NCBI GenBank assembly: GCA_027080445.1
Contig: JALWRY010000368.1
Span: forward strand, 364 to 13,513
DNA length: 13,150 nucleotides
Reading direction: 5' to 3'
From: Thiohalobacter sp.
GTDB lineage: Bacteria; Pseudomonadota; Gammaproteobacteria; DSM-19610
Shown here: one piece after another, positions 6,435 to 13,150 of the stretch
Layout: the number at the start of each line of letters is the position of its first letter
Numbering within the stretch: the stretch's first letter is position 1
Made by a program: the position numbers and the translations under genes
Notes under the pieces: model-generated
Databases searched by the model: none
Told to the model about the DNA's origin: nothing
The model's input: the letters and a program-made list of their open reading frames with translations, nothing else

Positions 6435-8047
6435 GCTACACATCCCGTATGTTCTTGTACATAGGGATGTTGATTGCACTACTTTCAGGGATGATGTTGT
6501 TGTCGTTCAAAACGGCGACCGACGTTGTTGTTTCCGGTTCCCGCGATCACCTTCGTCACGCCGCCCTGCGCAAGCAGGAAGTCCTGCGCGCGCAGGGAGA
6601 GGAGTTGCTGAGTTACACGGATATCATCGTTAACGATGTCCGTCTTCAGGAATATATCTACATTATCGTTGAACTGAAGACCGACAAAGACGGCCTGGCG
6701 GCCTATTATGACCGGCAGTTCGGTTCGCTCCAGGTCGATGCCGAGGTCATTATTTCCAACAAGGGTGACGTGCTCTACGGTAATGAAAACCAGGCGCTGG
6801 TCAGTGCCGTGCGCAAGCAACAGGACAGCCACGGCCGTCGTGAGTTTATTTTCCGCTCACCCGATGGGCCCGTCATGGTGGCGATGCAGCCACTGGTGTA
6901 CCAGGGCGAGGTGCTGGCGACAAGTGCAGTGGCGCGATTGCTCGGTAACGACTGGCTGGAGAAGCAGGAAGGTGCATCTGACGAATACCTGATGTTTTTT
7001 GAAAATAATGGCCATGTGCTCTGGCGAAGTAACCCGGCTTACCGGGATTTCAGGATCGATTACGACAGCCAGGTGATAAGCACCAGCGACAATCGTATTT
7101 TTTACATGCACGAAGTGGCCTTGCCTGTCAAAGCAGACGGTATGCCGCGTTTGTGGTTCGCCGCCTCGGAAACGCGTTTGCTGGGCATGCTTAACCGTTA
7201 CCGGGACTGGGCCTATATCTTTTCACTGCTGGGCGGCTTGACGGTGCTGTTCCTGGGCTGGTTGATGGTGAGGAACTTCCGCCGCCCGCTGGCGGAGTTG
7301 ATGGATGCCACTGAAGCGATGGTGCATGGTCGTCTGCCGGTGCTGGATCGACGTGAATCGCGTACCGAACTGGACCTGTTGCTGAACCGGTTCGCGGACG
7401 TGCTGGACGCCTTGCGTCGGGAAAAGGCCAAGGTGAAGAAAGCGTACAGAAAGCTGCAGGAAACGGCAATTACCGACAGCCTCACGGGGCTGTATAACCG
7501 GCGTTACCTGCAGGAAATTACCCCCGGCCTGTTTGCCCAGGTTGAACGTGACGGACGATACCTGACGGCGATTCTGCTGGATCTGGATTATTTCAAGGCG
7601 ATCAATGATGAACACGGACACCTGGCGGGCGATGCAGTGCTGGTGCATTTTTCCCGGCTGCTCAAGCACAATTCCAGGGCCAGTGATCAGCTGTTCCGGA
7701 TTGGTGGTGAAGAGTTCCTGGTGCTGAATGTGGCGGAAAGCCCGGACGGTAGTGTGGCGCTGGCCGAGAAAATACGCGAACTGGTCAGCCAGTCACCGGC
7801 GAATTACCAGGGTACACAGATTTCAGTGACTGTCAGCGCGGGTATCAGTTGTTGCTTCGGGCATTCGGGGGAAGGTTCGCTGTCGAGGCTGATGCGTTCG
7901 GCGGACAAGGCGCTCTATGAAGCCAAGGCGGGTGGACGTAACCGGGTTGTCCGGCATACGAGTTGTGAAAAAGCCTCTGACTCGGCACGCCGGCGTGTGC
8001 GCAACACATCACTGTCGTTGGTGAAAAATACCAATAAACCTTCCTGA
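6431..8047 (+). CDS. Membrane-bound diguanylate cyclase with extracytoplasmic sensor, HAMP and GGDEF domains
   Basis: This 538-residue inner-membrane protein should make cyclic di-GMP from two GTP. Transmembrane segments lie at about 7-25 and 262-280. They enclose a periplasmic region of about 235 residues that resembles a Cache-type sensor in size and placement, though I cannot assign it firmly. A HAMP-like linker (about 281-333) and a short charged helix (328-347) lead into the GGDEF domain (346-508). Visible features are ITDSLTGLYNRRYL at its start, DLDYFKAINDEHGHLAGD (384-401), the active-site GGEEF at 425-429, and the product-inhibition I-site RASD (416-419) exactly five residues before it. 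The enzyme therefore looks active and feedback-controlled. No EAL domain is present. Its translation is coupled to the upstream binding protein, the probable ligand-bound partner of the periplasmic domain. Confidence 0.93.
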   Translation: MSYTSRMFLYIGMLIALLSGMMLLSFKTATDVVVSGSRDHLRHAALRKQEVLRAQGEELLSYTDIIVNDVRLQEYIYIIVELKTDKDGLAAYYDRQFGSLQVDAEVIISNKGDVLYGNENQALVSAVRKQQDSHGRREFIFRSPDGPVMVAMQPLVYQGEVLATSAVARLLGNDWLEKQEGASDEYLMFFENNGHVLWRSNPAYRDFRIDYDSQVISTSDNRIFYMHEVALPVKADGMPRLWFAASETRLLGMLNRYRDWAYIFSLLGGLTVLFLGWLMVRNFRRPLAELMDATEAMVHGRLPVLDRRESRTELDLLLNRFADVLDALRREKAKVKKAYRKLQETAITDSLTGLYNRRYLQEITPGLFAQVERDGRYLTAILLDLDYFKAINDEHGHLAGDAVLVHFSRLLKHNSRASDQLFRIGGEEFLVLNVAESPDGSVALAEKIRELVSQSPANYQGTQISVTVSAGISCCFGHSGEGSLSRLMRSADKALYEAKAGGRNRVVRHTSCEKASDSARRRVRNTSLSLVKNTNKPS

Positions 8048-8104
8048 AGCACGGTACCTTGTCGTAAACTTGGCTATTTCCCGGCAGGGAACTTCAGGTA
8101 AATT

Positions 8105-9886
8105 ATGTGTGGAATCTGTGGTGAAATCCGTTTTGACGGCAAGACCCCCGACGCCGGGGTTATTGCACGAATGCTGTCACGGATGGAGCGGCGCGGCCCG
8201 GATCATGAGGGGCGCTACCTGAAAGGTCCTGTGTCGCTGGGACACCGGCGTTTATCGGTTATCGACCTGTCCGATGCCTCAAACCAGCCCTGGGTTGATG
8301 CGGCGCTGGGCCTTGCCCTGGTTTTCAACGGGGCAATCTACAACTACCGTGAACTGCGCGCAGAACTGCAGGGCAAGGGTGTGCAGTTTGTCAGCGATGG
8401 TGATACCGAGGTGGTGCTCAGGGCCTATGCGCACTGGGGTGAGGGGTTCGTATCGCGTTTGCACGGCATGTTTGCGCTGGCAATCTGGGATGACAGGCGC
8501 AAGCAGTTGCTGGCGGCGCGTGACCGCTTTGGTATCAAGCCTTTCTATTATTGCCATACACGCAGCCATTTCCGCTTCGCCTCCAATACCCAGGCCCTGT
8601 TATCAGCCGGTGGCGTAGACACAGGTTTTGACAGTATTGCCCTGCATCACCATTTTTCCCTGCACGCGGTCGTGCCGGCGCCGCGCACACTGCTGCGGGG
8701 GATACGCAAGTTGCCGCCCGCGCATCTCATGGTCATTGATGCGCAGGGGAAGGAACATTTGTCGGCCTACTGGCAGCTCGATGCCTCACCGCCCGATCGC
8801 CCGCTCAGCGAAGGAGAATGGCTGGAAGCCACGCGTGTCGCCTTGCTGGAAGCGGTTCGACGTCGCCGGGTGGTTGCCGATGTGCCGGTCGGTGTATTGT
8901 TGTCCGGCGGCCTGGACAGCAGCCTGCTGGTGGCGTTGCTGGCGCAGGAAGGCGGTAACGACCTGCTGACCTTCTCTGTCGGCTTCGAGGATCATGCAGA
9001 GGAACGCGGCGACGAGTTTGAGTTTTCCGATGCCGTGGTGGAACGCTATGGTACGCAACATCATAAAATTCACGTTCCCAATCACGAAGTACTCGATCGC
9101 CTGCCAGAAGCCATCGACCAGATGGCCGAACCCATGGTGGGCCAGGATGCGGTAGCGTTCTACCTGTTGTCAGAAAAGGTCTCTCAGCACGTCAAGGTGG
9201 TCCAGAGCGGGCAGGGCGCCGATGAAGTATTCGCCGGGTACTTCTGGTATCCGCGTATGCACGCCGCGCGTGGATCGGATATCGAGCGCTTCAGCCCGTT
9301 CTATTTCGACCGCGACCACCAGGAATACCTGCAAATGGTCACACCGGACTTTGCCGGGCCGGACTACACCTCCGCGCTGGTGGCGGAACGCCTGGGCGCG
9401 GTGAAGACCGATGCCTACCTCAACAAGGTACTGCACTTCGATGTCACCACCCTGATTGTCGACGACCCGGTGAAGCGCGTGGACAACATGACCATGGCGT
9501 GGGGGCTGGAAGCCCGGGTGCCATTCCTCGATCAACAGCTGGTCGAGCTGGTGGTGCGTATGCCCCCGGAGCTGAAACTGCGTGAGCACGGGAAATACCC
9601 GCTCAAGCAGATTGCGCGGGGGCTGGTGCCGGATGCCGTTATCGACCGTCCCAAGGCCTATTTTCCCGTGCCTGCACTCAAGTATGTGAGCGGGGCCTTC
9701 CTGGAATTCATGCGTGACATCCTCACCTCGCGCGCCTGCCGGGAACGCGGCCTGTACCGCGAGAGCTACGTCAAACTGCTGCTGGAAAACCCGGAACAGC
9801 AGTTTACCCGGCTCCAGGGCAGCAAATTATGGCACCTGGCAGCGCTGGAGTTCTGGCTGCAACGCAATGTTGATACGGTCGTTTGA
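8105..9886 (+). CDS. asnO: Asparagine synthase-type amidotransferase, probable N-acetylglutaminylglutamine amidotransferase
   Basis: The N-terminal class II glutaminase domain begins MCGICGEIRFDGK, with the nucleophile Cys2 exposed once Met is removed, and continues with RRGPD (29-33), GHRRLSVIDLS (46-56) and FNGAIYNYRELR (74-85). The C-terminal synthetase domain has the ATP pyrophosphatase loop SGGLDSS at 267-273 and the later SGQGADEVFAGY and DDPVKRVDNMTMAWGLEARVPFLD segments. The start MCGICGEIRFDG, the 593-residue length and the VKRVDNMTMAWGLEAR block match what I recall of the NAGGN amidotransferase subfamily (AsnO in Sinorhizobium, a PA3459-type protein in Pseudomonas). That enzyme amidates N-acetylglutaminylglutamine to make a dipeptide osmoprotectant. 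The usual ngg synthetase and M42 peptidase genes are absent here. Generic AsnB is the alternative. A CAGG site precedes the ATG, 57 bp after the cyclase gene. Confidence 0.85.
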   Translation: MCGICGEIRFDGKTPDAGVIARMLSRMERRGPDHEGRYLKGPVSLGHRRLSVIDLSDASNQPWVDAALGLALVFNGAIYNYRELRAELQGKGVQFVSDGDTEVVLRAYAHWGEGFVSRLHGMFALAIWDDRRKQLLAARDRFGIKPFYYCHTRSHFRFASNTQALLSAGGVDTGFDSIALHHHFSLHAVVPAPRTLLRGIRKLPPAHLMVIDAQGKEHLSAYWQLDASPPDRPLSEGEWLEATRVALLEAVRRRRVVADVPVGVLLSGGLDSSLLVALLAQEGGNDLLTFSVGFEDHAEERGDEFEFSDAVVERYGTQHHKIHVPNHEVLDRLPEAIDQMAEPMVGQDAVAFYLLSEKVSQHVKVVQSGQGADEVFAGYFWYPRMHAARGSDIERFSPFYFDRDHQEYLQMVTPDFAGPDYTSALVAERLGAVKTDAYLNKVLHFDVTTLIVDDPVKRVDNMTMAWGLEARVPFLDQQLVELVVRMPPELKLREHGKYPLKQIARGLVPDAVIDRPKAYFPVPALKYVSGAFLEFMRDILTSRACRERGLYRESYVKLLLENPEQQFTRLQGSKLWHLAALEFWLQRNVDTVV

Positions 9887-9887
9887 G

Positions 9888-9929
9888 GCGGTTTACTGAA
9901 AACCGCGCTAAAAAAGGCTTTTTCAGCGC
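9888..9929 (+). terminator. Two overlapping hairpins after the amidotransferase gene (candidate terminator)
   Basis: GCGGTTT (9888-9894) pairs with AAACCGC (9900-9906), starting just after the stop codon. A second stem pairs GCGCT (9905-9909) with AGCGC (9925-9929) and, after one mismatch, AAAAA with TTTTT around a GGC loop. They share two bases, so only one can form fully. The TTTTT run follows the first hairpin at a distance, so this is a plausible but not classical terminator. Confidence 0.45.
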
Positions 9930-9960
9930 CCATTAGCTGCGTACAATTTAACGCAATACT

Positions 9961-10072
9961 GATTAATCACGTCATTGCGAGCGAAGCGCGGCAATCTCTT
10001 CGGGTCGAGCACCAGACTGACGGAGATTGCCGCGTCGATTCGCTCCTCGCAATGACGGAGCGTGAATTAATC
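9961..10072. repeat. Palindromic repeat of the ATTGCGAG...CAATCTC type
   Basis: The left arm (9961-9998) contains GTCATTGCGAG, GCGAAGCG and GCGGCAATCTC. The right arm (10023-10072) is its reverse complement with small insertions, around a loop of about 24 nt. The outer ends carry ATTAATC in direct orientation (9962-9968 and 10066-10072), a candidate target-site duplication. Repeats with this core are, from memory, scattered through many unrelated bacterial genomes as small non-coding palindromes without their own transposase. Here it fills the gap between the amidotransferase gene and grxD. Confidence 0.8.
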
Positions 10073-10116
10073 GGTTTCCTGAATGATGATTTGATTGAAT
10101 TGAGAGGTGGATCGCC

Positions 10117-10440
10117 ATGGATGTTATGGAGCGTATACAGAAAGCCGTCGACAGTCAGCCGATTGTTGTTTTCCTGAAGGGCACGCCCCAGTTGCCGAGC
10201 TGTGGATACTCCGCCCGCACGGCGCAGATCCTGCAGGCCTGTGACGTCGAGTTTGGTCATGTCAATGTACTGGCCGACCCGGAAATTTTCGAGAACCTGC
10301 CACGTTTTGCCAACTGGCCGACCTTCCCGCAGGTCTATGTCAATGGTGAATTGATCGGTGGTCACGATATCACCCTGGAAATGTTTCAGAAGGGCGAGCT
10401 CAAACCCTTGCTGCAGGAAGCAGTAAAAAAAGCGTCCTGA
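10117..10440 (+). CDS. grxD: Monothiol glutaredoxin, Grx4 type
   Basis: Monothiol glutaredoxins of this type bind a 2Fe-2S cluster with glutathione, often together with BolA proteins, and act in iron-sulfur cluster trafficking in the cytoplasm. The 107-residue protein matches GrxD along its length: VVFLKGTPQLPSCGYS (17-32), a NWPTFPQVYVNGELIGG block with the cis-proline (the TFP) and the glutathione-binding GG, and the end DITLEMFQKGEL. The active-site motif is CGYS (29-32) rather than the nearly invariant CGFS, a conservative Phe-to-Tyr change. The ATG at 10117 follows a GAGAGGTGG ribosome-binding site. A candidate terminator follows at 10484-10523, so the gene is probably transcribed alone. 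Confidence 0.96.
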   Translation: MDVMERIQKAVDSQPIVVFLKGTPQLPSCGYSARTAQILQACDVEFGHVNVLADPEIFENLPRFANWPTFPQVYVNGELIGGHDITLEMFQKGELKPLLQEAVKKAS

Positions 10441-10483
10441 CACGCGAGTCGTCCCGCCCGGTTTTCCCTTTACCCGTCATCAC

Positions 10484-10523
10484 GGCGTGAGCCGTGGTAC
10501 GGTTCTGTTTGTTCACGCCTTTT
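10484..10523 (+). terminator. Candidate terminator after grxD
   Basis: GGCGTGA (10484-10490) pairs with TCACGCC (10513-10519), followed by TTTT (10520-10523). The intervening 22 nt contain a small inner hairpin (CCGT with ACGG). The T-run is short. It is placed 44 bp after the grxD stop and before the ABC transporter genes. The rest of the gap to 10633 has an AT-rich patch near 10537-10550 that may hold the promoter of the ABC operon. Confidence 0.45.
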
Positions 10524-10633
10524 CCCTGCCCCAGGGTTAAAAATAATTAATGTTCCGGTAATCCCGGGTTAATGTGTGCTCCGCTAAGGTCTGCCCCGCT
10601 GTGCATTTGCAGGCATGACTATCGGGGCCACCT

Positions 10634-11572
10634 ATGATCAAGACTCGGAATCTGACCCGTCACTACGGCGATTTTACCGCCGTCGACCAGGTGTCTTTCG
10701 ATATTGGACAGGGAGAAATCATCGGCCTGCTGGGCCACAACGGCGCCGGCAAGACCACTATCATGAAGATGCTGACCGGCTACCTGGAGCCTTCCTCCGG
10801 GTCGATTGAAATCGATGGTCTGGATATCAGCACGCAGCGCTCTGCTGCACAGCAACGCATCGGTTATCTGCCGGAAAACTGCCCGGTCTACCCGGAGATG
10901 ACGGTGATCGATTTTCTCGATTATGCCGCCCGCTTGCACGGCGTGGCGCCCGCCCGCCAGACGGCAGCGATACGCCGGGCGATTGCCCGTACCGAACTTG
11001 CAGACAAGGCCACACAAGCGATCAACACGCTGTCGCGTGGTTACCGGCAGCGCGTCGGTGTCGCCCAGGCGATCCTGCACGAACCGCGGATACTGGTGCT
11101 GGACGAACCGACCAATGGCCTGGATCCCTCGCAGATCCAGCACATGCGGCAGTTGATTACCGAACTGGCCGGTGACGCCACGGTGATCATTTCGACCCAT
11201 ATCCTGCAAGAGGTCAACGCAATCTGTGATCGTGTGTTGATCATCCGCAACGGACACAAGGTGGTGGACGCCCGGCTGGACGCGCTGAAAAACACCCACC
11301 GCCTGATAACGGTTGTCGATCAGACCCCGGAACAGATGCTGCCCCGGCTCGAGGCCGTTGGTGGCGTCACCGGGGTGGAGGTGATTCCCGCCGACGACGG
11401 ACGACACCACTATGCCCTGAATCTCGCGGCTGACAGCAGCGAGGTGGCGCCACAGGTCGCCGCCACCCTGTTGCAACAGGGTGCACGGTTGTATGCCCTG
11501 TACCCGGAGCAGCGCGACCTCGAAACCCTGTTCAACAAGATCAACCAGGGGGAAAGCCTCGACGATGCCTGA
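10634..11572 (+). CDS. ABC transporter ATP-binding protein, GldA-like
   Basis: This is the cytoplasmic ATPase of an ABC-2 type export system. The 312-residue protein has Walker A GHNGAGKTT at about 35-43, a Q-loop region near YLPENCPVYPEMT, the signature LSRGYRQRVG, Walker B ILVLDEPTNGLD and the switch STHIL. A C-terminal extension of about 90 residues follows, as in GldA and other ABC-2 ATPases. LSxGYxQRVG in place of LSGGQ is normal for this subgroup. A GGGG stretch at 10623-10626 is the likely ribosome-binding site. Its last codons overlap the start of the next gene by 8 bp, tying it to the fused permease/GldG protein. In Bacteroidetes, GldA, GldF and GldG are needed for gliding; in proteobacteria the role is not established, so the substrate is unknown. 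Confidence 0.92.
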   Translation: MIKTRNLTRHYGDFTAVDQVSFDIGQGEIIGLLGHNGAGKTTIMKMLTGYLEPSSGSIEIDGLDISTQRSAAQQRIGYLPENCPVYPEMTVIDFLDYAARLHGVAPARQTAAIRRAIARTELADKATQAINTLSRGYRQRVGVAQAILHEPRILVLDEPTNGLDPSQIQHMRQLITELAGDATVIISTHILQEVNAICDRVLIIRNGHKVVDARLDALKNTHRLITVVDQTPEQMLPRLEAVGGVTGVEVIPADDGRHHYALNLAADSSEVAPQVAATLLQQGARLYALYPEQRDLETLFNKINQGESLDDA

Positions 11573-13150
11573 CAGTATCCTGCGGATTGCGCGCCGCGAA
11601 TTCGGTGCATTCTTTACCAACCCGGTGGGTTTTATTTTTATTGCTGTGTTTCTCGCCGCCAACCTGTTCATCTTCTTCTGGCTGGAAACCTTCTTCGCCC
11701 GCAATATTGCCGACGTAAGGCCCTTGTTCGAGTGGATTCCCGCCCTGCTGATCTTCCTGGTGGCGGCCCTCAGCATGCGCATGTGGAGCGAGGAACGGCG
11801 TAGCGGCACGCTGGAATTCCTGCTGACCGCACCAGTCCGTCCCTCGGTGTATGTACTGGGCAAGTTTCTTGCCGGTATGGGGCTGGTTGCCGTGGCCCTG
11901 TTACTGACCCTGCCGTTGCCCATCAGTGTTGCGCTGCTTGGTCCACTGGACTGGGGACCGGTGTTCGGCGCCTACCTGGCGTCGATGTTGCTGGCCGGCG
12001 CCTATTTCTCCATCGGCCTGTTCGTCAGCGCCCGCAGCGATAACCAGATCGTCAGCCTGATTGTGACCGTGCTGATTTGCGGCCTGTTTTACCTGCTGGG
12101 TTCGGATACGCTTACCAGCCTGTTTGCTAACCGCGGCGAGGAAATCCTCAAACTGCTGGGCACCGGTTCACGTTTCCAGTCCATCACCCGGGGCGTGATC
12201 GACCTGCGCGATCTCTACTACTACGTCAGTCTGACGGGCGTCTTCCTGACGCTCAACCTGTACACACTGGAACGCCTGCGCTGGGCCGCCGATGCCCATA
12301 CATCCAGTCACCGGCGCTGGGGCTGGCTGGTGATCCTGGTAGTGGCCAACCTGCTGGCCGGCAACCTGTGGCTGGCGCCAATCAGCAGCGCCCGCGCCGA
12401 TCTGACGCAGGGGCATATCTATTCGATTTCTCCCGCCACGCGCAGCTATCTGGCGCAATTGCGTGAGCCGTTGTTGATTCGTGGTTATTTCAGCGCAAAG
12501 ACCCACCCGTTGCTGGCGCCCCTGGTGCCGCAACTCAAGGACCTGATCCGCGAGTACCAGGTGGCCGGGCATGGCAAGGTGCGTGTGGAGTTCATCGACC
12601 CCATGAAGAACCCGCAACTGGAACGCGAAGCCGTGGAGAAATTCGGTATTCAGCCGGTGCCGTTCCAGACCAGCAACAGGTACCAGGCATCGGTCGTCAA
12701 CTCATACTTCGACGTCGTGGTGCAGTATGGCGACCAGTTTGAAAAGCTGGGTTTCCGCGACCTGATCGAAGTCAAGGCACAGAGTGAAACCAACCTTGAC
12801 GTGGAACTCAAGGATCCCGAATACGACATTACCAGTGCGATCCGCAAGGTACTCTACAATTACCAGAGTCACGGTAAACTGTTCGACCAGATCACTCACC
12901 CGGTCGTATTCCACGGCTACTTTTCCACCGATGCCGTGTTGCCTGCCCCGCTGGTGAAGGCGCGCAAGGCTTTGCAATCGGTACTCGACAAGGAAGTGGC
13001 GGACTCGGCCGGCAAGTTGCGCATATCGATCGAAGACCCGGCCGCCAACGGTGGCAAACTGGCGGCTCGTCTGACACATGATTACGGTTACCGGCCAATG
13101 GTCCTGAGTCTGCTGGATCCACGTTCTTTCTGGTTTTACATGGTGCTGGA
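11565..13150 (+). CDS. Fused ABC-2 permease (GldF-like) and GldG-like extracytoplasmic protein (3' partial)
   Basis: A frame opening with ATG at 11565, inside the last codons of the ATPase gene, stays open to the window end (528 codons seen). Residues 1-240 form an ABC-2 permease with hydrophobic segments at about 20-42, 55-72, 97-125, 132-155, 162-178 and 216-232, and the conserved coupling segment MWSEERRSGTLEFLLTAPV (73-91). After a seventh segment at 253-271 comes a GldG-type domain, beginning RADLTQGHIYSISPATRSYL (277-296) and continuing with EYQVAGHGKVRVEFIDP (330-346). The GldG part is expected outside the inner membrane, anchored by a further helix beyond the window. Gammaproteobacterial fusions of this type that I recall run to around 950 residues, so about 400 are missing. 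It works with the upstream ATPase. Confidence 0.9.
   Translation, partial: MPDSILRIARREFGAFFTNPVGFIFIAVFLAANLFIFFWLETFFARNIADVRPLFEWIPALLIFLVAALSMRMWSEERRSGTLEFLLTAPVRPSVYVLGKFLAGMGLVAVALLLTLPLPISVALLGPLDWGPVFGAYLASMLLAGAYFSIGLFVSARSDNQIVSLIVTVLICGLFYLLGSDTLTSLFANRGEEILKLLGTGSRFQSITRGVIDLRDLYYYVSLTGVFLTLNLYTLERLRWAADAHTSSHRRWGWLVILVVANLLAGNLWLAPISSARADLTQGHIYSISPATRSYLAQLREPLLIRGYFSAKTHPLLAPLVPQLKDLIREYQVAGHGKVRVEFIDPMKNPQLEREAVEKFGIQPVPFQTSNRYQASVVNSYFDVVVQYGDQFEKLGFRDLIEVKAQSETNLDVELKDPEYDITSAIRKVLYNYQSHGKLFDQITHPVVFHGYFSTDAVLPAPLVKARKALQSVLDKEVADSAGKLRISIEDPAANGGKLAARLTHDYGYRPMVLSLLDPRSFWFYMVL

Noticed and set aside
10619..11923. Long minus-strand open frame of 434 codons opposite the ABC ATPase and permease
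   Set aside because: It lies antisense to two clearly conserved genes; GC-rich codon bias on the opposite strand explains its length.

Overview
The window reads as a stretch of chromosome from a GC-rich gammaproteobacterium, probably an environmental lineage. The basis is the set of housekeeping proteins (PhoU, ArgF, ArgD, iron-type SodB, GrxD, a GldA/GldF-GldG-type ABC system), their close match to remembered proteobacterial versions, and the tight ATGA-type gene overlaps. No database was searched, so the placement is an inference. There are no rRNA or tRNA genes, no CRISPR array and no transposase. Two genes run off the ends: phoU at the left and a fused ABC permease/GldG gene at the right.

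Left part (1-2800): the C-terminal two thirds or so of phoU (+) faces an arginine-biosynthesis pair, argD then argF (-), whose coding regions overlap by 4 bp. argD has a promoter-like sequence and, between promoter and start codon, a hairpin followed by a T-rich run that looks like an attenuator.

Middle part (2800-5300): the argD-sodB divergent region holds two inverted repeats. One is a perfect 16-bp stem in the predicted sodB leader. sodB (+) is followed by a lone hydantoinase B/oxoprolinase-type gene (+) with no hydantoinase A partner next to it.

Right-middle part (5300-9900): a GTG-started gene encodes a secreted PstS-like periplasmic binding protein. It overlaps by 4 bp a membrane diguanylate cyclase with an extracytoplasmic sensor region, HAMP, GGEEF active site and RxxD inhibitory site. 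Together they look like a ligand-responsive c-di-GMP input module. After 57 bp comes a 593-residue amidotransferase that I recognise as the N-acetylglutaminylglutamine amidotransferase type (osmoprotectant synthesis). Its usual synthetase partner is not beside it.

Right part (9900-13150): a palindromic repeat of the widespread ATTGCGAG...CAATCTC type lies before grxD, which has an active-site CGYS instead of CGFS. Then comes an ABC ATPase overlapping by 8 bp a long reading frame that fuses a GldF-like ABC-2 permease to a GldG-like extracytoplasmic domain and is still open at the window end.

The most noteworthy unit is the binding protein/diguanylate cyclase pair. Other points of interest are the argD leader hairpin, the sodB leader palindrome, and the two orphan enzymes (HyuB-like and NAGGN-type amidotransferase) separated from their usual partners.
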